From Chlamydiota bacterium (GTDB taxonomy: Bacteria > Chlamydiota > Chlamydiia > Chlamydiales > Rhabdochlamydiaceae): a stretch of DNA of 64,000 nt. The stretch spans positions 1-64,000 of the forward strand of contig JABDCQ010000003.1 of assembly GCA_013288075.1 (NCBI GenBank). Reading direction: 5' to 3'. The notes below the pieces were generated by a model. That model did not search any database. It saw only the letters and a program-made list of their open reading frames with translations, and was not told the origin of the DNA. Shown piece after piece: positions 10,115-19,722 of this stretch (positions are counted from its first letter, which is position 1; each line of letters starts with the position of its first letter). The position numbers and the translations under genes were made by a program.

Positions 10115-11890
10115 ATGCTCCGATTTTTTATCATTCTTTACTTTTTTTTGTCTCTAACCCTTTTTTCTTTTGGAGCAGGTGTTTCTTATTCTGTTGACTT
10201 CAAAGGAGTTAGTGACAGCGCTCTTTTAAAAGAGTTAAAGGGAGTTGCAAGCCTTACAACCCTTAAAAAAAAGCCTCCCGCCTCTTTAAATGCCCTGCGT
10301 TATAGAGCCGATTCCGACATTCCTGAACTTTTAAAAGTCATGCATGCCTATGGATATTACGATGCAAGCGTGCGCATAGATCTTGAAACGACGCAAAAAA
10401 AAGCTGAGGTTATAGTAGAAATTGATCCAGGCCCTGTTTATACAATAGAAGATTACACAATACGTCTTTATAACGGGAATTTTGAAAACCCTATAAAGTG
10501 TAGAAAAATCACTCTTGAACGCATAGGAATCACGTTAGAAAAACCTGCCCTTGCGCGCTCTATCATGCAAGCGGAACTAAAAGTTTTGCTTATTCTCTCT
10601 GAATATGGCTACCCCCTAGCGGTAATTGATAAACGGGAAATTTTAGTCGATAGCGAAAGCAAAACAATGCACCTTAATTTAGAGATTGATACAGGCCCCC
10701 TTGCAAGATTTGGCGAAACAACTGTTTCTTCTGAAGGAGAAGTGAGCCCTGAATTCATTTCTCAAAAAATCACCTGGGAAGAAGGAGAAATCTACGATAG
10801 CGAGCATGTAGATGTTACGCAAAAAAAACTCATGGAATCAGGCCTCTTTACATCTGTTTTAGTCACTCACGATAACGCTTTAGATGAAGAGGGCTTTCTT
10901 ACTATGAATATCGAAGTGGCTGAATCTAAACATAGAAGCCTTAATTTTGGCGCAAGCTACCAAACATTTTATGGCCCGGGTTTTACTTTTGGATGGGAGC
11001 ATAGAAATGTTGGAGGGATGGGAAGAAAACTCTCTTTACAAGGAGACATTACAAGAAGAAGCCATACAGGAGTTGCCACCTATTTAATTCCCGGATTTTA
11101 TAGACCGAACCAAGACTATGTGATTCAAGCAGAAGCCGATCATGAATCCATCACTCCCTATTCTGAGCGCTCTTATAGCCTTGTAAATAGAGTGGAAAGA
11201 AGGGTTGGCAAACATTTTCGGGTTACAGGAGGAGTGATGCTAGAGCAGCTTTTTGTAACAGAGAGCGCAGCGAATAGCACCTCTTTTCTATTTGAGCTCC
11301 CTTTCTACCTAAGATGGAGTAGTGCAAATGATCTGTTAAATCCTACTACAGGAATGACCTTTGAATATCTAACAACTCCAACAATCAACTTTCAGCATTC
11401 AAATACCTACTACTTAATGCAAGAGTGCAGCCAAAGCGTGTACTATTCTTTGGTTCATAAAGGGATTATTGTCCTTGCTCAAAAACTCACACTCGGCTCC
11501 ATTTTAAGCAATGAGCTTTCTGCCATTCCTTTACCTAAAAGGTTTCTTGGCGGATCAGAAGAAGAGCTGCGAGGCTATAGGTACCGCACAGTATCTCCTT
11601 TAAATAACAATAATCAGCCTCTTGGAGGAAGATCTGCAATTTATTATACAGCAGAAATCCGCTTTAGAGTATTTGAAAGTATGGGACTTGTCCCTTTCTT
11701 TGATTTGGGAAACGTTCAATTTAATAGATTTCCAACCGTTAGCGGAAAATGGTTTAAATCGGCAGGACTTGGGTTTAGGTATTTTTCTTTCTTCGGCCCC
11801 ATCCGCGTAGACCTTGCCTTTCCCCTAGACCGAAGAAAAGATTTAGACCCCGCATATAGATTTCTTGTAAGCATAGGACAAACTTTCTAA
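10115..11890 (+). CDS. Omp85/BamA-TamA family outer membrane protein (TamA-like)
   Basis: POTRA-like repeats then beta-barrel with VSPLNNNNQPLGGRSAIYYTAEIRF and GLGFRYFSFFGPIRVDLAFPL...FLVSIGQTF; next to TamB. Confidence 0.9.
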   Translation: MLRFFIILYFFLSLTLFSFGAGVSYSVDFKGVSDSALLKELKGVASLTTLKKKPPASLNALRYRADSDIPELLKVMHAYGYYDASVRIDLETTQKKAEVIVEIDPGPVYTIEDYTIRLYNGNFENPIKCRKITLERIGITLEKPALARSIMQAELKVLLILSEYGYPLAVIDKREILVDSESKTMHLNLEIDTGPLARFGETTVSSEGEVSPEFISQKITWEEGEIYDSEHVDVTQKKLMESGLFTSVLVTHDNALDEEGFLTMNIEVAESKHRSLNFGASYQTFYGPGFTFGWEHRNVGGMGRKLSLQGDITRRSHTGVATYLIPGFYRPNQDYVIQAEADHESITPYSERSYSLVNRVERRVGKHFRVTGGVMLEQLFVTESAANSTSFLFELPFYLRWSSANDLLNPTTGMTFEYLTTPTINFQHSNTYYLMQECSQSVYYSLVHKGIIVLAQKLTLGSILSNELSAIPLPKRFLGGSEEELRGYRYRTVSPLNNNNQPLGGRSAIYYTAEIRFRVFESMGLVPFFDLGNVQFNRFPTVSGKWFKSAGLGFRYFSFFGPIRVDLAFPLDRRKDLDPAYRFLVSIGQTF

Positions 11891-14800
11891 TGAAATTATT
11901 TCATAAAATCATTCATATCTTCACCGTATCTCTTATAGGAATTCTTCTTGTTTTTTGTATTTTTCTAGCTACTTTCCAAACAGAGTGGGGGAAAAATAAA
12001 GCTAAGAATTTTATTGTAAAAGCACTTGGAGAAGAGGGCATATTTGTTTCCATAGATAAAATTGAAGGAAATATTCCGTTTCAATTAAATATCGAGGGAC
12101 TCCGCATAGAAACAACCCTTGGAGAAGAGTTTTCTCTTCCCTCGCTTAAAATGCGGATAGCTCTTTTACCTCTTTTTCGGAAAGAAATTTGTATCTCTTA
12201 TCTTTATGCTCCCAAAATCACCATTCTTTTATATGACCATAAAGAAAATCCCCCCTCTATTGCTCTAGAAGATTTCTCTTTTCCTTTTAGCTTTTCCATA
12301 AAAAAAGTAAAAGTGCCAGCTATCACCATTATAAAAAAAGGGGGAAAGGAAAACCTCACATTTTCTCTTGATGGATCATTAAAACTTAAAAGGAGGGTCA
12401 AAGAACTTCTTTTTTATTTAAGCGGAGATACAGAAAGAAATACGCTTATCTTTTCAGGCTATATGAATAAAGCTAAGGATATAGCAAAAATAGAAATAGA
12501 AGCCTCTATTGCTTCTCTTAGAGACTTTTCTCTTTTTTACCCTCTTGCCTTTGATGCAAAAACAGCCTTTACTCTGCAGCTAGAGGGGCCCCTAGAAACT
12601 TGGGGAAGTCTCTATAGAAATGAGCCCATAGCCCCAATAGGGCCTCTTAAAGGAGAATGGATCCTCGAAGCTTCAAATTTTGCACTTAAAGAATTTGAAT
12701 TCCTCAATAGAAAGTGGAACGCCGGATTTAGATTTTCCTTATTTTCTGATTACTCAATAGATTTAGAAAGAGTTGAATTAGCAAGCGATCTATTAACGCT
12801 TGAGGGAAAAGCTCTTTTAAACTCCTTTACCTCTATTGAAAACCTAGATTTAGCATTTAATCTAAAAGAGATCCCTTTAAACCAAATAAAAGGAGCGCTT
12901 GTTGGCAGAGTTCATTATGAAGAGGCCCTCGCTTCCCTCAATTGCCTCGCAGAAGAAATTCAACTAGGAAATCTTACCTACTTAGGATTTTCTGTAGAAG
13001 CTATGGCAACGCTTAAAAATGAAGAGTGGCTTGGCAAAATAAGCCTTTCAGCAGAAAACCCAGAAGTTCCCCTAGAGGGGAAAACAGATTTTATTTTGCA
13101 TCCTAAAGAATTCTTATCTCTAGAAGAGCTTTCTATAAATTCTACAAATGCTAGATTAACAGGCAACTTAGAGTACCTTTTTTCCCCTCCTTCGTTTAAA
13201 GGCGATCTTTTTACTCAAGTTCTAGAACTAGAGCAGTTTCAAAATCTTTTTCCCTTTATTCATTTAAAAGGACAGATGGGCGCTGAAATCCATTTAGAAA
13301 AAGAAAAGCAAACCCATACTCAAGCTGCTAGAATTTTAGCCTCTTTAAAAAATGCCGAAATAGGGAACTGCACCTTAAAAGAGCTAATGCTAAGAGGGAA
13401 TTTAAGTGATGTTCTTATTTCTCCTAAAGGAGAGATCAAAATAGATGGGGATAAATGCTCTTGTGGCAAACTAGGCATTTTTTCTTTTACCTTTAACACC
13501 TATTATAGCAATAAAGAGTGGCCTTATACCTTTGATTTAAAGGGAGGTGAGGCCCATGACCTTCAGATGAGTTCCTCTGGATTTTTAGAAAAAGAGGAGT
13601 CCTCGTATAAAATCATTGTCGATACTTTTGGAGGCTTTGCTTTAAAAAAAGCTTTTGCAACTGAAAGTCCTTTAACAATCAGCTGGGATAAAAAAGCTGT
13701 TTCATTAAATAATTTAAACCTACGTGTAGGAGAAGGATCTTTAAATGGATCTTTTTCTTTTACCCCGCAATACATTAATGCCGAAGTAAAAGCTGAGCAT
13801 CTACCCCTTGATTTTTTAACCCTTTCCTCCCCTTCTTTTTCGTTAAATGGTTTTAGTTCTTTTGAAGGCTATGTTGAGGCTACAGAAGAAAATATGGAAG
13901 GGAGCTTTACTCTTTTTTTAGAAGAGGCTGAACTCTCTAGTTTTGGTAGAGATCAAGAGTTATTTAATAAAGGAACGTTTAAAGCGGAAATTCATCAAAA
14001 TACCCTTGAAATCGATACCTACCTTTCGAAGAAAGAAAAAGAAAATCTTGAGTGGAAAGCCGTATTACCCATTCAATACACCTTATCCCCTTTTCGTTTA
14101 TCTATAAATAAGGAAAAAGAACTATCTTCCAATTTAAACATTTATGGAAAATTAGAAAATATTTTTGATTTCATCGATTTAGGAACACATAGAATTACAG
14201 GCCTTATTAATTCTCATTTAACCCTTTCTAAAACCCTTGAACACCCTTCCTTAGAAGGAACACTCGACATTAAAGAAGGCTCCTACGAAAACTACTTTAC
14301 AAGAAGCTTTTTAAAAGAGATTGAGGGCAAAATTATAGCAAGTGATAATGCCCTCCAGATTTTAACCCTAAAAGGAAAAGATCGAAAAGAAGGAGAGCTA
14401 CAAGCTGAAGGAAGTGTGCTTTTAGACTTGAACCAGCACTTTCCCTACAAACTAAAAGCTCATCTCCACAACTTGAAAGGGATTAACTTCGATATGATCT
14501 CTGCAAACTTTACAGGTCCTCTTGAAGTGACAGGAGATATTAAACATTTAAATGCTTTTGGTGATTTAAAAATTGAAAAAGCAAGTGGAGAAATTCCCGA
14601 TAGCATCCCCATCCAAGTGCCTGTTCTTCCCATCACTTATTTGAATAAGCCTCATAGGGAAAAGCAAGAGGAAGAGGTGAATCTTGCTGAAAAATTCCCT
14701 TTTAATCTTGATATCAAATTACACGCAGAAAAAAGCACGCCTGGAAAAGTTCTTGTAAGAGGGCGCGGCCTTAGATCTGAGTGGATGGGAGATGTCCAAA

Positions 14801-15414
14801 TAAATGGTTCCAATGACCAAATCACAGCTTCAGGATCGCTTAGCCTCTTAAGAGGAGAGTTTGTCTTTGTAGGCAAAATTTTTGCCTTAAGTGAAGGAGA
14901 AATCACCTTAATTGATAAACCTAAGCAAGCGGCTAACCTTAAACTAAAAGGCACCTTAGCCCTTCCCGAAATCACAATCACCGTTCTTTTAAATGGAGAT
15001 GTAGAAGCCCCTGTCATCACGTTTCAATCGACGCCCTATTTGCCTACAAGCTCTATTCTCTCCCACATCCTCTTTAACGAAGATATTTCAGCAATTAGTC
15101 CTATGCAGGCAGTCCAACTTGCCCAAACAATTGTCACAATGTCAGGGAAAATGGGCCCCGATGTCTTAGAAACCATTAGAAAAAGCCTAGGTGTCGATAG
15201 ATTAAATATAGTTTCAGCCCCAGATGGCTCAGATGAAGTGAGCCTTCAGATTGGGAAATACCTCACCAAAGGGGTGATGATCACCCTCTCTCAAGGAACA
15301 GAGAGCAGCCAAGTCATTGTGGAAGTAGAGCTTAAGCACGGCTTTATCCTCCAAGCCGAAACCCAACCAGACGAAGAAGGCAAATTCTCCCTCAAGTGGA
15401 ACCGCAACTACTAA
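11890..15414 (+). CDS. tamB: translocation and assembly module TamB-like (DUF490) protein
   Basis: 1174 aa, N-terminal TM, C-terminal DUF490 signature LPEITITVLLNGDVEAPVITFQSTPYLPTSSILSHILFNEDIS...GPDVLETIRKSLGVDRLNI. Confidence 0.9.
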   Translation: MKLFHKIIHIFTVSLIGILLVFCIFLATFQTEWGKNKAKNFIVKALGEEGIFVSIDKIEGNIPFQLNIEGLRIETTLGEEFSLPSLKMRIALLPLFRKEICISYLYAPKITILLYDHKENPPSIALEDFSFPFSFSIKKVKVPAITIIKKGGKENLTFSLDGSLKLKRRVKELLFYLSGDTERNTLIFSGYMNKAKDIAKIEIEASIASLRDFSLFYPLAFDAKTAFTLQLEGPLETWGSLYRNEPIAPIGPLKGEWILEASNFALKEFEFLNRKWNAGFRFSLFSDYSIDLERVELASDLLTLEGKALLNSFTSIENLDLAFNLKEIPLNQIKGALVGRVHYEEALASLNCLAEEIQLGNLTYLGFSVEAMATLKNEEWLGKISLSAENPEVPLEGKTDFILHPKEFLSLEELSINSTNARLTGNLEYLFSPPSFKGDLFTQVLELEQFQNLFPFIHLKGQMGAEIHLEKEKQTHTQAARILASLKNAEIGNCTLKELMLRGNLSDVLISPKGEIKIDGDKCSCGKLGIFSFTFNTYYSNKEWPYTFDLKGGEAHDLQMSSSGFLEKEESSYKIIVDTFGGFALKKAFATESPLTISWDKKAVSLNNLNLRVGEGSLNGSFSFTPQYINAEVKAEHLPLDFLTLSSPSFSLNGFSSFEGYVEATEENMEGSFTLFLEEAELSSFGRDQELFNKGTFKAEIHQNTLEIDTYLSKKEKENLEWKAVLPIQYTLSPFRLSINKEKELSSNLNIYGKLENIFDFIDLGTHRITGLINSHLTLSKTLEHPSLEGTLDIKEGSYENYFTRSFLKEIEGKIIASDNALQILTLKGKDRKEGELQAEGSVLLDLNQHFPYKLKAHLHNLKGINFDMISANFTGPLEVTGDIKHLNAFGDLKIEKASGEIPDSIPIQVPVLPITYLNKPHREKQEEEVNLAEKFPFNLDIKLHAEKSTPGKVLVRGRGLRSEWMGDVQINGSNDQITASGSLSLLRGEFVFVGKIFALSEGEITLIDKPKQAANLKLKGTLALPEITITVLLNGDVEAPVITFQSTPYLPTSSILSHILFNEDISAISPMQAVQLAQTIVTMSGKMGPDVLETIRKSLGVDRLNIVSAPDGSDEVSLQIGKYLTKGVMITLSQGTESSQVIVEVELKHGFILQAETQPDEEGKFSLKWNRNY

Positions 15415-15588
15415 AACAAAGAGAAGGTAAATTCTCTCTCTCTCTCTTCCTCTGTGGTTTCTTGTCTCTGTGGTTTAAAAAAATGCAAGTTCTTGCGTGC
15501 TCAAGTGTTAGCTAAAGATTAACCACAGAGACAAGAAACCACAGAGGAAGAGAAGAGAGAGGATTTTAATTTTTTATTTCTCCTTGTT
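15415..15588. repeat. palindromic intergenic repeat family, copy 5
   Basis: aacaaagag immediately after the tamB stop; cctctgtggtttcttgtctctgtggtt ... ttaaccacagagacaagaaaccacagagg. Confidence 0.9.
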
Positions 15589-15596
15589 ATTCTTCT

Positions 15597-15625
15597 TTGA
15601 CGGGAAAATGCATGGGGCATATACT
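15597..15625 (+). promoter_or_regulatory. putative sigma66/sigma70-type promoter TTGACG-17-TATACT for the type III translocon operon
   Basis: ttgacg 15597-15602, tatact 15620-15625, exact 17 bp spacer, 33 bp before the ATG at 15659. Confidence 0.7.
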
Positions 15626-15658
15626 TTAAGGCGCGCCGTTTTCATTTGGAGTTAATTT

Positions 15659-16723
15659 ATGCCTGATCCTGTTATTATGCCTACTCAAATTAATAATTTT
15701 AATTACAATGAATCTTTAAAGGATGAAATAACAGAAAATCCCCTAGAAAGGCTTAGCAAAAATCTAGAAGATGAAATAGCAAGGTCTGATGATGAGGTGG
15801 ATTTTTCAAGAGACCTTGAAACGCAAAAGCTTATCAACGAAGTTCACTCTGCAAATCCTGAGCTTTTTACCATACGAAAAGAAGGACTTGGGCGCCCCTT
15901 TGATCACCCAAGCGACTTTATTTTTTCTAAAGAGGAAGCAAGTAGCCTTTTGTCCTCCTGCCATCAAGGCCTTGGAAAAGTGGAGGAAGAAGAAATCCCA
16001 GCTTTACCCAATATTTTTTCCGAAGTTCCCCTGCGCCCGCGCGTTAAAAAACGGACTGTTTTAGAACCGGGAGAGGTGCCTCTCTCTCCTCAAGTCCAGC
16101 TTCAGAATTTAGAGATTCTTAAAGACCTTTCAGAAAAAGTGATGCTCCAAAATGCAAAGAGTACTAGGCAGCTTTTAGACGGCAAAGGAAATGAAATAGA
16201 TTATACTGAGCTTTCAAGAGAGCTTCAAAAAGCCGAAAAAACGCTTAATTTAAATTATCACCCGACGCTTGAAATTTTGCAAAGTCTTGCAACCATCGAT
16301 GCTCTTAAAGCCAATTCTATTCGAGCGCGCATTGGAGGAAATAACGATTTACTAGATGAAAGCTCCCTTCTTGTAAAACTCTCTTCCAAATTTAGAAAAG
16401 ATGATAAAGAGAGTAAAGGGGTAGATTATTCAGCTGATGAAGAGACACAAAAACTCATTTGCGAAGTCCATAAAAAACATCCCCATATTCTAGGAAGTGA
16501 GTGGATCACCTATAAATTTAAACACGAGGAAGTAGAAGCCATTAAAGTAAGCGCCTATGAGCAATCGCAAATTGTGATGGGAAGGCAGCATATTAATAAG
16601 GGCTATATCGAAAACGAAATGCAAGAGAAAAATCACCTTTGGGAACTTGCACACAACATCCACAAAGAAACGACAAGCTCCATCCAAAACATCCTTAATA
16701 ACATTAAAAATGCTCATGGCTAG
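15659..16723 (+). CDS. hypothetical protein, first gene of T3SS translocon operon
   Basis: 354 aa ORF; internal duplication VDFSRDLETQKLINEVHSANPELF / VDYSADEETQKLICEVHKKHPHIL; overlaps next gene. Confidence 0.75.
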   Translation: MPDPVIMPTQINNFNYNESLKDEITENPLERLSKNLEDEIARSDDEVDFSRDLETQKLINEVHSANPELFTIRKEGLGRPFDHPSDFIFSKEEASSLLSSCHQGLGKVEEEEIPALPNIFSEVPLRPRVKKRTVLEPGEVPLSPQVQLQNLEILKDLSEKVMLQNAKSTRQLLDGKGNEIDYTELSRELQKAEKTLNLNYHPTLEILQSLATIDALKANSIRARIGGNNDLLDESSLLVKLSSKFRKDDKESKGVDYSADEETQKLICEVHKKHPHILGSEWITYKFKHEEVEAIKVSAYEQSQIVMGRQHINKGYIENEMQEKNHLWELAHNIHKETTSSIQNILNNIKNAHG

Positions 16724-17153
16724 TAAAACGGACTTTCTATCCTCTATTATTCAAGAACTTAATCTTCCAGGAGTTAAGGCTAATAGCTTTTCGAAAGAAG
16801 AGGAAGCCTCTATTTATAAAGAGGGCTTTCATTTTTATAACGAGAAGGCTTATAAAGGTGCAGAAGTTCTTTTTAAACAGCTCATTTTGTCTAATCCCTT
16901 CGAAGAAAAATTTTGGAAAGGCTTTGCAGGATCTCTTCAAATGCAAAAGAAATATCTGGAAGCTTTGCATGCCTGGGCAGCTTTAGCCATTCTTGATAAA
17001 GATAATCCCTTGCCCCACTTCCACGCAGCTGAATGTTACATGTTTTTAGAAGATGTAGAAGAGGCAAAAAAAGCGCTTAACGAAGCTGAAGAAAAGGGCC
17101 TCCAAAATGAACAAATGGAAATTCTTAAAATGGTGATCTCTCATGTCCATTAA
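16716..17153 (+). CDS. type III secretion chaperone, SycD/LcrH (Scc) family
   Basis: TPR-type EEEASIYKEGFHFYNEKAYKGAEVLFKQLILSNPFEEKFWKGFAGSLQMQKKYLEALHAWAALAILDKDNPLPHFHAAECYMFLEDVEEAKKAL. Confidence 0.9.
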   Translation: MASKTDFLSSIIQELNLPGVKANSFSKEEEASIYKEGFHFYNEKAYKGAEVLFKQLILSNPFEEKFWKGFAGSLQMQKKYLEALHAWAALAILDKDNPLPHFHAAECYMFLEDVEEAKKALNEAEEKGLQNEQMEILKMVISHVH

Positions 17154-18048
17154 CCCTGTTGGTAGAGAAAATTATATCAATCCTCCCACATATAACGAAG
17201 CGATAGAGGAAGATCTTTCTCAAAGAGATCCTTCTGATTGGGTACAAATCTATCAAGACCATTTCCGCCCTCCTGAGATTGACTCTCCTATCGAACAATC
17301 CCTTCTTGACTATGCGATGAGAGCCGAAGCAATCACCCCGGGAATTGTACGCAATTTTCATGAGGCAGTTGAAGACCAAATGCAAAGAAGACAAGCCTCT
17401 GCAAAAGAGCAAAGAGAGAAAATTAAAGAAGGGGCCAAACTTGCAGGGGAAAAAGAAAGTATTTGGGGTATTCTTAAAACGGTCGGAGAATGCCTTCTTA
17501 GCGCTCTTTCTGTTGCTATGGGAATAGCTCTTATTGCCTCTGGAAACCCTCTTCTTGGAGCTCTTCTTGTTTTTGTAGGGATCCTAGAAATCTGCAACGT
17601 CATTTATACAAAAACAGGGCTTTGGGATTATTTTGCAAAAAAACTGGCTCATGATAACGAAGAGAAGCAAAAACAAATCAGAACAATTGTTCCAGCTGTG
17701 ATTAGCGCAGTTTCTATGATAGCAAGCTTTGGAGGAACTTTCTATGCAATGGATAAGTTTTCTACTGAAGCCTCTAAATCGGCGATGCTTGCCATTGGAG
17801 GACTTGCGAGTACCGCTCAAGGAATTGCCTCCATAGGAGGCGGTGTATGTGAGGGAAGAATGGAGTGGAACCAAACAGCCTATGACGAGCTAAGAAATAA
17901 AGACACTATTATAAAACACCTTCAGGACCATTTTTCAGCGCTACTTGAAAACTGTTTCAAAGTATCTACAGAAAGCTCAAAAATGACAGCCAAATGCATC
18001 AAGCAAGCTAATATCATGAAAATGCGCATTTTACAAAGAAACTACTAA
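17143..18048 (+). CDS. type III secretion translocator, CopB/YopB-like
   Basis: position after SycD-like chaperone; two hydrophobic segments (ECLLSALSVAMGIALIASGNPLLGALLVFVGILEI; VPAVISAVSMIASFGGTFYAM). Confidence 0.7.
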   Translation: MSINPVGRENYINPPTYNEAIEEDLSQRDPSDWVQIYQDHFRPPEIDSPIEQSLLDYAMRAEAITPGIVRNFHEAVEDQMQRRQASAKEQREKIKEGAKLAGEKESIWGILKTVGECLLSALSVAMGIALIASGNPLLGALLVFVGILEICNVIYTKTGLWDYFAKKLAHDNEEKQKQIRTIVPAVISAVSMIASFGGTFYAMDKFSTEASKSAMLAIGGLASTAQGIASIGGGVCEGRMEWNQTAYDELRNKDTIIKHLQDHFSALLENCFKVSTESSKMTAKCIKQANIMKMRILQRNY

Positions 18049-18062
18049 AAGGAGAGATCCCT

Positions 18063-18674
18063 ATGACACAATTAGAACCACTTCCCCCAAGACAACTTCC
18101 CCTAATGCCCGAAATCCCTTTAGAAGAAAGCTTCATTGACCCTGCGATTATGGCTGAACTTGAAGAAACAGCTGCCTTAGATAAAGAACCCTCTTCTAAT
18201 TTGACCTACGAGATCTTAAGGTATCTAGAAAGCTATATTCATGAATTAGAACAGAACTGCATAGAAAATATAGGCAGCAGTCTGCAGCTCATAGAATTTC
18301 TTAATCAATTGAAAGACGAAATAAAAAGCTCCGGAAATACCAACGGGATTTTAAAAATTGTCTTTGGTGTACTAACCGCCCTTCCTATGATTGTTACCGG
18401 CTTAAACACAAGAAAATGGGGAAACTACGAACCTGACAAGCTCCTTAAAGTAGGAGAAGGGATTTCAGTGATGATGCGTCAATTTGGAGATGCTACATCC
18501 ACATTCGTCCAAACAAAGCAAGAAGTCAAGAAAACCGACCAGCAATTCCAGACAAATGCCTTGCAAAACAAGGAAGCCGATAGACGCAAGGTCTACGACA
18601 ACCAAAGCGATGCCGGCCGCCAAATCAACCAAACCATCGATATCCTCCACCAGGCCTTCGAACTCAAAGTCTAA
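18063..18674 (+). CDS. type III secretion translocator, CopD/YopD-like
   Basis: third gene of chaperone-translocator operon; single hydrophobic segment GILKIVFGVLTALPMIVTGL with C-terminal amphipathic region. Confidence 0.55.
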   Translation: MTQLEPLPPRQLPLMPEIPLEESFIDPAIMAELEETAALDKEPSSNLTYEILRYLESYIHELEQNCIENIGSSLQLIEFLNQLKDEIKSSGNTNGILKIVFGVLTALPMIVTGLNTRKWGNYEPDKLLKVGEGISVMMRQFGDATSTFVQTKQEVKKTDQQFQTNALQNKEADRRKVYDNQSDAGRQINQTIDILHQAFELKV

Positions 18675-18676
18675 CC

Positions 18677-18806
18677 GCCTCCCATAACGTGCCCGTGTGC
18701 GTGCCCGTGCCCGTGCCCGATCTTCTCTCTCCTTTTTCCTCAAACTGAGGAGAAGAGAAGATCGGGCACGGGCACGCGCACGCACACGGGCACGTTATAA
18801 GGGGGT
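18677..18806. repeat. GC-rich palindrome (GTGCCC-type), stand-alone
   Basis: cccataacgtgcccgtgtgcgtgcccgtgcccgtgcccgatcttctct ... agagaagatcgggcacgggcacgcgcacgcacacgggcacgttataaggg. Confidence 0.9.
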
Positions 18807-18829
18807 AGAGGTATTTCCTTCTTTCTTCT

Positions 18830-18858
18830 TTGACCAGAAAGGTTTTAAGCCATAGAAT
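18830..18858 (+). promoter_or_regulatory. putative promoter TTGACC-17-TAGAAT for mla operon
   Basis: ttgacc 18830-18835, tagaat 18853-18858, 17 bp spacer, ATG at 18886. Confidence 0.6.
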
Positions 18859-18885
18859 CCGGTTTATATAAAGAAAGTGGATTGC

Positions 18886-19722
18886 ATGGCTGCCGCACCT
18901 AAAAAGTCTAACGGATTTAGAGATACCCTCAATGACAAACTCAAAGTCGTTATAGGGATTGGAGCCTATGTCACGTTGATCATCAGAGTTATACACGCAA
19001 CGATTCATAAACCTCCTGCTTTTAAACTGATTACAAAACAGCTTTATGATGTAGGAGTCTCTTCCCTGCCTGTGGTGGCAATTACGGGGTTTTCTACAGG
19101 GCTTGTCCTTGCAGCGCAATCTTTTTATCAGCTAGCTGATAAAGGACTTGCAAGCGTTACGGGATTACTTGTTGGGAAGGCCATGATCACAGAACTAGGG
19201 CCTGTACTCACAGCTTTTATGGTAACTGGGCGCGTCGGAGCTTCCATGTGCGCAGAACTTGGAACCATGACTGTTACAGAACAAGTCGATGCCCTTCGTA
19301 CAATGGCTGTAAACCCTGATAGATATTTGCTAGCGCCTCGCTTTATTGCAGGGATTTTCATGATGCCTCTTCTTACCATTTTCAGTATGTTTATGGGAAT
19401 TTTGGGAGGGTATCTTATTTCGGTATACTTCTTCAATATGGCGCCTACAAGCTATATGGATTCCATGCCGCATCATATCACCCTTTTTGACTTTTTTACA
19501 GGAAACGTGAAATCTTTTGTCTTTGGGCTCTTAATCATGACCATTGCCTGTTACAAGGGAATGAATACAGAAGGGGGCGCTGCAGGAGTTGGTAAGGCCA
19601 CTACAAATAGCGTTGTCATCGCTTACTGCTGTATTCTTTTAACTAACTTTTTCCTCACCATGGGGCTTAACCTCATGAGAAACAAATTATCCATTATTTT
19701 CCCGGAGCTTGCTAGTGATTAA
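18886..19722 (+). CDS. mlaE: MlaE-like lipid asymmetry ABC transporter permease
   Basis: ITGFSTGLVLAAQSFYQLADKGLASVTGLLVGKAMITELGPVLTAFMVTGRVGASMCAELGTMTVTEQVDALRTMAVNP. Confidence 0.93.
   Translation: MAAAPKKSNGFRDTLNDKLKVVIGIGAYVTLIIRVIHATIHKPPAFKLITKQLYDVGVSSLPVVAITGFSTGLVLAAQSFYQLADKGLASVTGLLVGKAMITELGPVLTAFMVTGRVGASMCAELGTMTVTEQVDALRTMAVNPDRYLLAPRFIAGIFMMPLLTIFSMFMGILGGYLISVYFFNMAPTSYMDSMPHHITLFDFFTGNVKSFVFGLLIMTIACYKGMNTEGGAAGVGKATTNSVVIAYCCILLTNFFLTMGLNLMRNKLSIIFPELASD

Noticed and set aside
10051-10134. 28-aa N-terminal extension of HemL in the ORF track
   Set aside because: HemL homology starts at MERKKSLRIYEASS; the extension overlaps the divergent TamA-like gene start.
11622-15020. 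Small antisense or alternative-frame ORFs inside tamA/tamB (e.g. 11622-11810, 12204-12401, 12978-13166, 13563-13775, 14652-15020)
   Set aside because: Fully embedded in well-supported long CDSs with no family features.
18465-19119. ORFs rich in RARARARTRAR / GTGTHTGT at 18465-18785, 18664-19119, 27977-28597 and 28174-28544
   Set aside because: Artefacts of reading through the GC-rich GTGCCC palindromes; not protein-coding.
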